Assembly (NCBI GenBank): GCA_002634385.1
Contig: NSJL01000006.1
Span: 1-64,000, forward strand
Reading direction: 5' to 3'
Length of the DNA stretch: 64,000 bases
Source of the DNA: Nitrospira sp.
GTDB lineage: Bacteria; Nitrospirota; Thermodesulfovibrionia; Thermodesulfovibrionales; Dissulfurispiraceae
The notes under the pieces were generated by a model. The model saw only the letters and a program-made list of their open reading frames with translations. It did not search any database and was not told the DNA's origin. Made by a program: the position numbers and the translations under genes. Of the stretch, positions 8,084 to 16,059 are shown piece after piece (the stretch's first letter is position 1; each line of letters opens with the position of its first letter).

Positions 8084-9293
8084 GGATGCCTCCGTGGGTG
8101 CGTATCTGCCGGATATAGTCCAGAAGCATTCGGAACTGCTCAGGGAGACGATGCTCATGCACCTTCAGCGGTGCTTTGAAGAACGAGGAAAGATGGAGCA
8201 GTGCCCCCCTTTCTCCGCGCCGCAGGGACAAATCCCCAAGGCGTATCAGGTCGAGCACCAGGGGGGCGGCCAGGAGGGAATCGTATCCCTGCCAGATGAA
8301 CTGGAGCGACATCTTCGCCCCCAGGAATCCCCTGAAGTGGATGAAATCCCAGGCGGTCTTCTGGTCGTCCAGGGAGGGGACGTAATGAATATGCACCGCC
8401 GAATGGGGGGAGTATCCGAGGGTCTTGTGCAGAATCCGGTCCTTGGTCATTACCTTCGATTCCCTGTTCCCGGGGTCTTCCAGTATTCTACCGTCCATGT
8501 TTCCCAGGAGATTGAAGCCCTCCCAGCTCAGTATCTCCAGGTTCCTGTAGAGGAAGAGAGGAATCAGGGCCGACTTCACCAGGGTCTCCCCGGTCTTTCC
8601 GTCGTCGCCCATAACCGGTACCCCCCTCCTTTCTGCCATGTCCACCAGTGCGGGGATGAGCGCCCCGTTGGAGGGGGTAAAGTTTATGTAGGGGCATCCC
8701 TCCGCTATTGCCGCGTAGGCATACAGGGTGCTTGCCCGTACGGTCTCCCTGCGGTTTCTTTCCAGGCAGATTTCGAAGTCTTCAATACTCTCGTGGCACG
8801 GATGGAGGTCAAGGGGGGGCTCCGTGGAAGCAACATTGACCACCACTACCCTCGCAAGGGAGTTTCGCTCCCTGAATTTCCGTATGTCGTTCCTGAGTTT
8901 CCCGATCAGATGCAGGAGCGGGGCGCATTCCCCTCTCCCTTCTCCCGTTCCGAGCCGTTCGATGGCCATGCCGCAATTGGCGGTGGTGCCGGCATAAAGA
9001 TTCAGGGATACGTGGCGCACGTCTTCTTCGATGAAGGGCAGGATCTCCGCAATCGGCAACTGTCCGTTCCGCATGAGGCGGCGTGCGCTCTCGTAAGGTG
9101 AGTCAGGTCGTATATCCCATCCCCCGAATACGATATCCCCCGGCTCCACAAGATCCAGGCCTTCGAAATGGTAGAGGTCGGTTACCATTCCGGTGCGGGG
9201 GAAGAGGTTCCGTTTCAGTGCGAGGGTCCCTGCGATAACCGTGGTGGCAATATAGCCCAGGGCTCCTATAAAGAGTACCCCTACTTTTGTCAT
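8061..9293 (-). CDS. Inositol-3-phosphate synthase
   Basis: This 410-residue protein matches the myo-inositol-1-phosphate synthase family. It has an N-terminal NAD-binding region (VGVLFIGALGYIATT), the TTANCG and NFTPSNG segments, and the catalytic core GDDGKTGETLVKSAL with conserved Asp and Lys, followed by NLLGNMDG. Such enzymes cyclise glucose 6-phosphate to inositol 3-phosphate by an internal oxidation-aldol-reduction cycle. Length is typical of short prokaryotic forms. ATG at 9293 is preceded by AGGAGAGGAG. It lies 27 bp after the cytochrome gene and overlaps the following isomerase. In ebo clusters this place is normally taken by a dehydroquinate-synthase-like cyclase, so this looks like a functional replacement. 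Confidence 0.9.
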   Translation of the reverse strand: MTKVGVLFIGALGYIATTVIAGTLALKRNLFPRTGMVTDLYHFEGLDLVEPGDIVFGGWDIRPDSPYESARRLMRNGQLPIAEILPFIEEDVRHVSLNLYAGTTANCGMAIERLGTGEGRGECAPLLHLIGKLRNDIRKFRERNSLARVVVVNVASTEPPLDLHPCHESIEDFEICLERNRRETVRASTLYAYAAIAEGCPYINFTPSNGALIPALVDMAERRGVPVMGDDGKTGETLVKSALIPLFLYRNLEILSWEGFNLLGNMDGRILEDPGNRESKVMTKDRILHKTLGYSPHSAVHIHYVPSLDDQKTAWDFIHFRGFLGAKMSLQFIWQGYDSLLAAPLVLDLIRLGDLSLRRGERGALLHLSSFFKAPLKVHEHRLPEQFRMLLDYIRQIRTHGGIHETFVQH

Positions 9294-9320
9294 GCTCTCC
9301 TCTCCTGTATTCACCCGCAC

Positions 9321-9680
9321 CTACCTGCTCTCCGCCTTATGGTGTCTCAATGCCTTTAGGTACGCAATCAGGTCGTCCAGCTCCTGGTCGCTTATATGCG
9401 AAGGGGGAAAGGAGGGCATTGCGCCGAGACCGTTGCGCACCTGGAATTTCATGAGAAAACCGGGGAGCGGTTTATTGTTCAAAGAGGGCCCCAGTCCCGC
9501 CTCTCCCTTCGGATGGCACTGGTTGCAGTACTTCATGAACACGAGTTGACCCCGCGCTGCCACCTCATTCTGGGGTTCGAATGCCCCGGTAAGGGGCTCG
9601 CCGCGGCGTGCCGAACCGCAGCCCGCCAGTACCATCGCAAGGAACAGGAATAAGCCGATGACGAAGAATGCTCTTTTCAT
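9321..9680 (-). CDS. Monohaem c-type cytochrome lipoprotein
   Basis: The 119-residue precursor has a short hydrophobic signal ending in VLAGCG, a lipobox. One haem-c motif, CNQCH, follows, and Met in GAMPSFP is the likely sixth ligand. It should be an exported, lipid-anchored electron carrier of class I type. ATG at 9680 has GGGAGGA upstream. It starts 20 bp after the PQQ-type dehydrogenase stop. Dehydrogenases of that kind often pass electrons to a small cytochrome, so the two probably form a periplasmic redox couple. Confidence 0.88.
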   Translation of the reverse strand: MKRAFFVIGLFLFLAMVLAGCGSARRGEPLTGAFEPQNEVAARGQLVFMKYCNQCHPKGEAGLGPSLNNKPLPGFLMKFQVRNGLGAMPSFPPSHISDQELDDLIAYLKALRHHKAESR

Positions 9681-9700
9681 ATCCGTCCTCCCGCCATGAC

Positions 9701-11164
9701 CTACCGTTTCCGCGTGATACGCCACAGGATGCCGGTCTCTTTCTGGGGCACTGCGCCCTTATTATCGTGCAGCAGTACACCGAAATCGACAACATACAGG
9801 GCTGTTCCCCCGGGGTTGAATCGGGCGGCGACAGGACGTTCCAAACCCCCCGTCTGCAGCCAGGAGGCAGGGCCGTTCGTCTTACCCTTGTTTACGGCGA
9901 ACTCATGAACGATCCCCTTTGTCACATCTACCCTGACGACCTTGAACCCCACCGGCGACAGTACCTTTCCGGTAGCGGGGGCCTCGTCGCCCAGTTGGGC
10001 CACGAAGGCCTGTCCGGTGTAGCCGAATTCCGGGTTCCTCGAGAAATCGAACCCGTTGGAGGAGGAGTGCACCGGGAAAATGGTGACCGGTTCCGGCGGG
10101 ACGTTGGGGTGCTTCGCAAGGAGGAATTCCGGGCGGGCTTTCCCCTGGGGCTTATAGAGATCTCCCTTATTGAGGGGCTGGCGGCCGTGGTAATCGGGCC
10201 ACCCGTACCAGGTTCCGGATTTCACCTCCCAGAGGAGGTCTCCTGTCCCGAAGACCGGACGGCTTCCCCGCTCGTCATATTGGTTGTCCGCCACGAACAG
10301 CCGGCCGTCGGGGGAGAATGCGAGGCCGAAAGGGTTCCTGAAGCCCCATGCAACCAACTCCGGCTTTCCCCCTTCCGGTCGCACCCGCATGACCGACCCG
10401 CTGCAGGGGATACTCCCCTTGATCGCCTGGCCCTGTTCCGTCTTCTTTCCAAAGGGAGAAAAGGCGCCTGTCAGCACCGGCGAGGCGGCGCCAGGATGCA
10501 GCACATCCTTGCTTTCGAAATTATATCCGTTCAACACGATATTCCTGCAGGGGATGTCGTGAAAATCGGGATGTCTCTTGAGCCAGCCGAATTTGAAGTT
10601 ATCCTCTCCCACTATGCCGGAATTGGTCGCGACACCTTGCCCGAAATAGATCCATCCGTCAGGCCCCACCGCCGGTCCGTTGGTGTGGTGGTCGCCCCTG
10701 CTCGGGAGGCTTTCCACAAGCACAGCGGTCTTTCCGCCGGGAGAGATCCTGAGGATGCGTCCGCCTTCCAGCTCTCCGCCCTCCGCAACCAGGAAAGCAC
10801 CGTCATGATAGACAACTCCTGTCCAGGGTCCGTTTTTTTCACCTTGTGCAATGACAGTAGTCTTTCCTCCCGGATCGATCCGGAGCAGGCGGGGGATGGT
10901 CCATACCTCTCCATAGGAATACCCCGCTTCCACAACATAGATCCGGCCCGCATCGTCGAAGGTAACGCCGGTGGGAAAGGTAAGCCCCGTTGCAACGGGT
11001 TCGATCTGATACCCTTCGGGGAGAGCGATATCGTTGCTGTTTACCGTTCGGGGAGGCTGAAAGGATGTCTGTCCGCCTCCCGAGGAGCTCCGCATACCGT
11101 AGCATCCGGAGAGCCCGATGATCACCATTACGGTGATAAACAAGCGCACTGGAAAGAGTCTCAT
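9701..11164 (-). CDS. PQQ-dependent sugar/sorbosone dehydrogenase-like lipoprotein
   Basis: The 487-residue product has a lipoprotein signal (hydrophobic stretch then LSGCYG) and a six-bladed propeller of the soluble glucose/sorbosone dehydrogenase (YliI/Asd) family. SRGDHHTNG carries the likely catalytic His, and GFRNPFGLAF with FVADNQ matches the PQQ and calcium region. Family members oxidise aldose sugars or polyols outside the cytoplasm and need PQQ; no PQQ synthesis genes lie in this window. ATG at 11164 has AAGGAGGGCAG. It is the first gene behind the promoter at 11366-11394 and heads the eight-gene minus-strand run. A role in oxidising a sugar or cyclitol handled by that operon is inference. 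Confidence 0.82.
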   Translation of the reverse strand: MRLFPVRLFITVMVIIGLSGCYGMRSSSGGGQTSFQPPRTVNSNDIALPEGYQIEPVATGLTFPTGVTFDDAGRIYVVEAGYSYGEVWTIPRLLRIDPGGKTTVIAQGEKNGPWTGVVYHDGAFLVAEGGELEGGRILRISPGGKTAVLVESLPSRGDHHTNGPAVGPDGWIYFGQGVATNSGIVGEDNFKFGWLKRHPDFHDIPCRNIVLNGYNFESKDVLHPGAASPVLTGAFSPFGKKTEQGQAIKGSIPCSGSVMRVRPEGGKPELVAWGFRNPFGLAFSPDGRLFVADNQYDERGSRPVFGTGDLLWEVKSGTWYGWPDYHGRQPLNKGDLYKPQGKARPEFLLAKHPNVPPEPVTIFPVHSSSNGFDFSRNPEFGYTGQAFVAQLGDEAPATGKVLSPVGFKVVRVDVTKGIVHEFAVNKGKTNGPASWLQTGGLERPVAARFNPGGTALYVVDFGVLLHDNKGAVPQKETGILWRITRKR

Positions 11165-11365
11165 CGCTGCCCTCCTTATTTCAGGATGTGCAGGCAAACT
11201 GTCTTCTGCCCGGTCCCCGTAAAAAGTGTTCAGCCCTCTCAGGGGAGGGGTTCCTGTACTCCCATTCCGGCAGTCATTATTGTATGCAGTGTATGCAGTG
11301 AGATTATTTATTGCAGGGGTGAAAACGGGGAACGGTAAGAAGACAAGGTTCCCCCCCTTGACTCC

Positions 11366-11394
11366 ATTGTAGGGCACGAACAGGGGACTGTCAA
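11366..11394 (-). promoter_or_regulatory. Consensus promoter of the ebo-like operon
   Basis: On the minus strand TTGACA (11389-11394) is followed after 17 bp by TACAAT (11366-11371), one mismatch from full consensus. Transcription should begin near 11359, leaving a leader of about 195 bases before the PQQ-type dehydrogenase. The leader contains a direct repeat of TGTATGCAG (about 11283-11300) and a GGGG/CCCC hairpin. No known riboswitch is recognised in it. Confidence 0.75.
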
Positions 11395-11570
11395 GAAACT
11401 GTCACCTTTTCCGACACTTGTGAGAAGCACTGCCTGTGGTGATCCCTGATTCCTTTGCGCGGAGGGAGAGGGTATAATTGTAGGAGCATCTGTTCCGGCA
11501 TTTGACCGGATACCTGCTCAGAAGGGGGAGGGGCGACGGTACCGCCCTGCATGTTTATCGGATGGTGGCC

Positions 11571-12638
11571 ATGGCAAAGAAAAGCGTCGCTCTGCTCCTG
11601 CTCCTGCTCCTGCTCCTTTTCCTGATCCCTGTACCCGCATTCGCAAAGGGGGAGTACCGTGACGTTACCCCCGACCAGAGGGTGGCGCTTCCCGGGCACC
11701 TGTTTTATGCAGGAGCATACAGAATCCAGTGGTGGTATTTTACCGGGCATCTCTACGATGAGAGGGGAAGGGAGTTCGGGTATGAGCTTACTTTTTTTGC
11801 TTTCGGTGTCCAGAAGCGGGACTATGCTTCGGAATTCGGGATGCGTTCCCTTTTCATTTCCCATTTTGCCGTTACCGATGTTGCGGGAAAACGCTATTAT
11901 TTCATGGATAAGGCCGACCGGGGGGCCTTCGGTTTTGCGGGGGCGCTGAAGAACAGGCTGAAGGTATGGGTGGGAAAGAATCTTCTTGAAGGAAACGGGC
12001 ACAAAATGCGTCTTTCCGCTGAGGACGGAAACCTGTCGCTCGACCTTACGCTTATTCCCGAAAAAGGGGCGGTCCTGCACGGCAGGGGGGGGTACTCCCG
12101 CAAGTCGGAGGAATCTCCCCTGGTTGCCTCCCTTTATTTTTCCTTCACGCGTATGAGAACGGAAGGGGTGCTGCGGATCGGGAGTACCGATTTTCGGGTG
12201 GGAGGGACGAGCTGGTTTGACAGGGAGATCTCCTCCCGCGGGCTGGGGGAAAACAATGCCGGATGGGATTGGTTTGCCCTGCAGCTTGACGATGCCCGTG
12301 AGGTCATGTTGTACCTCATGAGAAACAAGGATGGCTCTCTGGACAGGTACTCATCCGGGACAGTCGTGTACCGGGATGGGCGATACCGGCATCTCTCCCT
12401 TCAGGACTTCAGCATCACGCCGCTGAAGCGGTACACCTCGAAAAAGACGGGAGCCCGGTATCCCGCGCAATGGAGAATTTCGGTCCCTTCGGAAGGACTC
12501 CTCCTTACCGTAACCCCTCTGGTGGAGGACCAGGAGTTCCTGGGGAAGCAATCGACGGGGAATCATTATTGGGAAGGAACGGCGGCGGTGGAAGGGACTG
12601 CTGCGGGGAGGGCGTATGTGGAGCTTACAGGATATTGA
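11571..12638 (+). CDS. AttH / carotenoid 1,2-hydratase-like lipocalin-fold secreted protein
   Basis: This 355-residue exported protein has a signal peptide with an unbroken run of leucines, encoded by tandem CTGCTC-like repeats (about 11593-11618). The mature part has IQWWYFTGHL near its start, SWFDREISS in the middle and GNHYWEGTAAV near its end, as in the CrtC/AttH family (two lipocalin-like domains). In other bacteria AttH is encoded with an ABC ATPase and FtsX-type permeases, exactly as here. The start may be ATG at 11562 or 11571. The family's molecular function is unsettled; a carrier or hydrolase for hydrophobic molecules in the cell envelope is the usual suggestion. Confidence 0.8.
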   Translation: MAKKSVALLLLLLLLLFLIPVPAFAKGEYRDVTPDQRVALPGHLFYAGAYRIQWWYFTGHLYDERGREFGYELTFFAFGVQKRDYASEFGMRSLFISHFAVTDVAGKRYYFMDKADRGAFGFAGALKNRLKVWVGKNLLEGNGHKMRLSAEDGNLSLDLTLIPEKGAVLHGRGGYSRKSEESPLVASLYFSFTRMRTEGVLRIGSTDFRVGGTSWFDREISSRGLGENNAGWDWFALQLDDAREVMLYLMRNKDGSLDRYSSGTVVYRDGRYRHLSLQDFSITPLKRYTSKKTGARYPAQWRISVPSEGLLLTVTPLVEDQEFLGKQSTGNHYWEGTAAVEGTAAGRAYVELTGY

Positions 12639-12703
12639 GAGGAGCGGGGCAGAATCGCTTCTCGGGCAGCGCCCTCAGAGTCTCACCCCATAAGAGAGGC
12701 GCG

Positions 12704-13345
12704 ATGATCCGGCTCGAGGGGGTGGAGAAGTCATATGGCCATACGAAGGTGCTGAATGGGATCACCTTTGAAGTGAAGAGCGGAGAATTCATCTCCGTTA
12801 TGGGGAGCTCCGGATCGGGGAAGTCGACCCTGCTCAACCTGATCGGGGGTATGGACAGGCCGGACAGGGGAGTGATATGGGTGAAGGGAGAAAATATCAC
12901 CTCCTACTCCGATGAACAGCTCACCCTTTACCGGAGGGAAAAGATCGGGTTTGTTTTCCAGTTTTTCAATCTGCTCCCCGCCATCACGGTCTATGAGAAC
13001 ATACAGATGCCGCTGCTTTTGAACGGTATCGAAGACCGACGGAAGGTCCTCGACCTGATCCGGCGTGTGGGCCTGGAGGGGCGGGAGGACGACTACCCCC
13101 ACCAGCTTTCCGGGGGACAGCAGCAGCGGGTCGCCATTGCCCGTGCCCTCGTGCACGATCCGGAGATCATCCTGGCGGACGAGCCCACCGGAAGCCTCGA
13201 CAGCCAGACGGGCGGAATCATTATGGGGTTGCTGAAGCGGCTGGTGGAGGAGGCGGGAAAAACAGTGGTGCTGGTGACCCATGAATACTCCGTCGCGAAA
13301 TACGCCCACCGCAGGATACGGATCCGGGACGGGGTGGTGAGCTGA
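12704..13345 (+). CDS. ABC transporter ATP-binding protein (LolD/MacB/AttE type)
   Basis: The 213-residue ATPase has Walker A GSSGSGKST, signature LSGGQQQRVAIARAL, Walker B ILADEPTGSLD and the switch His in LVTHE. FVFQFFNLLP is the Q-loop region typical of the LolD/FtsE subgroup that drives FtsX-like permeases. ATG at 12704 is preceded by AGAGAGG. Its stop codon overlaps the start of the large permease gene (TGATG at 13343-13347), so the two are translationally coupled. Together with AttH upstream it forms an envelope-export or lipoprotein/lipid-sorting machine of the AttEFGH kind. Confidence 0.92.
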   Translation: MIRLEGVEKSYGHTKVLNGITFEVKSGEFISVMGSSGSGKSTLLNLIGGMDRPDRGVIWVKGENITSYSDEQLTLYRREKIGFVFQFFNLLPAITVYENIQMPLLLNGIEDRRKVLDLIRRVGLEGREDDYPHQLSGGQQQRVAIARALVHDPEIILADEPTGSLDSQTGGIIMGLLKRLVEEAGKTVVLVTHEYSVAKYAHRRIRIRDGVVS

Positions 13346-15855
13346 TGCGCCTGGTGAAGCTCATACGCCTCCTGGTGCTGCGGAATATACGGGAGGAGAA
13401 GTTCATGACCCTCCTCTCCGTCATCGGGGTTGCCCTCGGCATCGGTCTCTTTGTCGGGGTCCGGGTGGCATCGGACCGCGCTATCGCCGCCTTCGAGGCG
13501 GATATAAGGGGCGTACACCCGCACGCGCGCTACGAGATACTGGATATTTCCGGCATCGACTTCAGGGAGGAGATATACCGGGAGGTGCTCCGGCAGGAGG
13601 AGGACATTCTCCCGGTACTGAAGACGAGCGGGTATGCCCCCCGCCTTGGGGAATCCCTTGATATCAACGGCATCGATACGGTGAGGGCTCTCCGCCTCCT
13701 CGGCCTTTCACCCGGAAGGGAGTACGGAGTCGGGGGGCTCTTCACGGAACTGAACGGAGTTTTGATTTCGAAAGGGCTTGCTGATAAACACCGCGTAAAA
13801 CCGGGGGAAACAATCCGGGTGCTGGTGTATGACAGGGAGTACCTCCTCAAGGTGATCGGTGTCCTGGACGCGAAGAACCTCACCCCCGCCATGGTCGTCA
13901 TGGATATCGGCAATTACCAGGAGTACTTCCGCCGGGTGGGCTTCCTCTCACGGATCGATGTAGCGACGGATGAAGGGACCGCGGAGAGAATACGGAGACT
14001 GCTTCCCCCCCACCTCACCCTCGCGGAGAAGGAGGAGCTTATCAGGGATCAGGAATCGCTGGTGAGCTCTTTCCGGTATAACCTTCAGTTCGTCAGTCTC
14101 ATCTCCATCCTGGTCGGCATGTTCCTGCTCTATAACACGGTTTTCATCTCTGTCATAAAAAGGAGGACGGAAATAGGAATCCTCCGGGGCCTGGGGGCGG
14201 GCAAGGGCATGATGGTGGCGCTTTTTACCGTGCAGGGGCTGATCCTGGGGGGTATCGGCTCTGCGGCAGGAATTTTCCTGGGGCAGGGCGCAGCCTACTT
14301 TTCCGTCCTGGCGGTGGAACAAACCCTGTCGAGCATGTACCGCACCGTCTCCCTCTCCGATTACTCCCTTACCGGAAGAGATGCCCTGAGTGCGCTGGCC
14401 ATCGGGCTGTGCGTATCCCTCATCGCCTCGGCAGTCCCCGCCTATGAGTCGTCGCGAATCAGGCCTCACGAGAGCGCGCGGGAGGGATCTTTCGAAGGAA
14501 GGTACAGGAAGTACCGGGGATCACTTGCCCTGGGGGGTATCGCCTGTATTCTTTCGGGGGGAATTCTCTCATGGGCCGACTATTACTTCCTTCCCTTTGA
14601 GTTCCCTTTTCTGGCCTATGCGGGCATCCTCCTCCTTATTGTGGGGTTTACTCTTGTCTCTCCGTCCTTCCTCGCCCTCATCCTGCGGTGGGTGAGGAGG
14701 CCTGCGAAGAGGTTGTTCCGGACGATGGCCGGGGTCACCCTGGGCGGCATGCGGGGAAATGTCTATCGATTCTCCATCGCCCTGATGAGTGTCGCTATCA
14801 GCAGCGCCCTTATCATCGCCCTGCTGCTGCTTATTTTCTCCTTCAGGATCTCTCTCAAGGCGTGGATTGATGCGAATATATCCGCCGATCTCTATATCAA
14901 ACCCGCCTCCTGTGCTTCGAATTTCTGCTTTTACCCCCTTTCGGAGGAGGCGGTGTCTCTTATCGGGTCTCTGCCGGGAGTAAGGGGAGTGGACAGGTTC
15001 CGGACATTGAGCCTCGACTTCTTCGGCAGGAAGGTGGTGGCCGGCTTTGCGGATATCTCGCTGCAGAGGGAATTCTCCCGGGAGGGAGAAGAGGGCAGGA
15101 TGCTTGAGGAGGAACAGGCGGTATCCATCTCCCGCTACCTGAGCATCAGGTACGGGTTGCAGAAGGGAGATATCCTGGAACTCATGACACCGAAGGGAAA
15201 GAAACGTTTTATCGTCAGCGATACCTTTTCGAGCTACTCCACCACATCGGGGTTCATCTTTCTGGACAGGAGATGGCTGAGAGAGTACTGGGGGCTTGAT
15301 GATGCGACACAGATCAGCGTCTACCTGAACGAGGGGGTCGATACCGAACAGTTCGCCCGCATGGTGCGGGAAAAGCTTGCGGGGCGCTTCTCCCTCGAAA
15401 TCCTGAACAACGACGACCTGCGGGAAAAGGTGCTTGCCATTTTCAACAAGAGTTTCGCCATTACCTATGCCATCGAGCTTATCTCCATAGCGGTCTCGCT
15501 TATCGGGGTGGTGAATGCGCTCCTCGCCTTTGTCCTCGAAAGACAGAGGGAAATAAGCATTGTCCGCTACCTGGGAGGAGACTGGAGCCAGATACGGCAG
15601 ACCCTTCTCCTCTCGGCGGGTGTCGTGGGGATGACCGGAATTCTTTTGGGAGCGCTCATGGGACCGCTTATGAGCCTGATCTTCATCCATGTGGTCAATA
15701 AGGTCTCCTTCGGGTGGGAAATCCGTTTCAGCGTCCCCTTCCTCTCTCTCGCTTCCGTTATCTCGGTCCTCTTCCTCACGACCCTGCTTGCCGGCCTCCT
15801 TCCCGCAAAGGTGGCAAGGAAGATCGACCCGAAGAAATTCATAAGCTACGAGTAA
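13345..15855 (+). CDS. FtsX-like ABC permease, fused double-length
   Basis: At 836 residues this equals two FtsX-type permeases joined end to end. The N-terminal half has a membrane helix near residues 24-42, a periplasmic MacB-like core domain and three helices (about 245-390). A linker with further helices follows, then a second periplasmic domain and a terminal trio including SIAVSLIGVVNALLAFV and LLAGLLPAKVARKIDP. KRRTEIGILRGLGA and ERQREISIVRYLGG are the two cytoplasmic coupling loops, one per half. In AttEFGH systems these are separate proteins (AttF and AttG); here one chain does both. It overlaps the ATPase gene by one base. About ten helices are visible. Confidence 0.88.
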   Translation: MRLVKLIRLLVLRNIREEKFMTLLSVIGVALGIGLFVGVRVASDRAIAAFEADIRGVHPHARYEILDISGIDFREEIYREVLRQEEDILPVLKTSGYAPRLGESLDINGIDTVRALRLLGLSPGREYGVGGLFTELNGVLISKGLADKHRVKPGETIRVLVYDREYLLKVIGVLDAKNLTPAMVVMDIGNYQEYFRRVGFLSRIDVATDEGTAERIRRLLPPHLTLAEKEELIRDQESLVSSFRYNLQFVSLISILVGMFLLYNTVFISVIKRRTEIGILRGLGAGKGMMVALFTVQGLILGGIGSAAGIFLGQGAAYFSVLAVEQTLSSMYRTVSLSDYSLTGRDALSALAIGLCVSLIASAVPAYESSRIRPHESAREGSFEGRYRKYRGSLALGGIACILSGGILSWADYYFLPFEFPFLAYAGILLLIVGFTLVSPSFLALILRWVRRPAKRLFRTMAGVTLGGMRGNVYRFSIALMSVAISSALIIALLLLIFSFRISLKAWIDANISADLYIKPASCASNFCFYPLSEEAVSLIGSLPGVRGVDRFRTLSLDFFGRKVVAGFADISLQREFSREGEEGRMLEEEQAVSISRYLSIRYGLQKGDILELMTPKGKKRFIVSDTFSSYSTTSGFIFLDRRWLREYWGLDDATQISVYLNEGVDTEQFARMVREKLAGRFSLEILNNDDLREKVLAIFNKSFAITYAIELISIAVSLIGVVNALLAFVLERQREISIVRYLGGDWSQIRQTLLLSAGVVGMTGILLGALMGPLMSLIFIHVVNKVSFGWEIRFSVPFLSLASVISVLFLTTLLAGLLPAKVARKIDPKKFISYE

Positions 15856-15858
15856 AGA

Positions 15859-16033
15859 CAGAAAAAGGCAGAGGTGATGCAGAGAGAAGCAGAATGAGAC
15901 AGAAAAAAGGCAGAGTAAAACAGAAAAGAGAAAACAGCAGTTTCTCATCTTCCTCTATTTTTTTCTTTTCTGTTTCACTCTGTAGTATCCTGTCTCATTC
16001 TGCCTTATCTCTGTCTTTCCCTGTTTTTTCCTG
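15859..16033. repeat. Helically phased CAG repeats in inverted orientation
   Basis: The left arm has CAG starting at 15859, 15869, 15880, 15890, 15900, 15911, 15921 and 15935, with A/G-rich filler. The right arm is the reverse complement type, with CTG at 15970, 15980, 15990, 16000, 16011, 16021 and 16031. Spacing is 10 or 11 bp throughout except one 14-bp step. The arms can pair into a long hairpin between the permease stop and the glycine-zipper gene, so it may act as a terminator. A sister array lies at 45944-46021. The units, about CAGAATGAGA, are degenerate rather than identical. Confidence 0.75.
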
Positions 16034-16040
16034 ATATAGT
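16032..16040 (+). promoter_or_regulatory. Extended -10 promoter of the glycine-zipper lipoprotein gene
   Basis: TGATATAGT gives an extended -10 (TG, one base, TATAGT at 16035-16040). No good -35 is visible, because the sequence upstream is the CTG repeat arm. The start would be near 16047, 13 bases before the ATG, leaving room for AAGGAGGTG. Confidence 0.45.
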
Positions 16041-16059
16041 TTTAGTAAGGAGGTGCACT

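Noticed and set aside
9668-11338. A 556-codon plus-strand frame opposite the PQQ-type dehydrogenase
   Set aside because: The minus-strand product has a signal peptide, a lipobox and PQQ-site motifs; the plus-strand frame has none and no ribosome site.
15859-16033. The CAG arrays as a CRISPR or simple microsatellite
   Set aside because: Units are only 10-11 bp and differ in filler, so there are no spacers between constant repeats and no identical short tandem unit.
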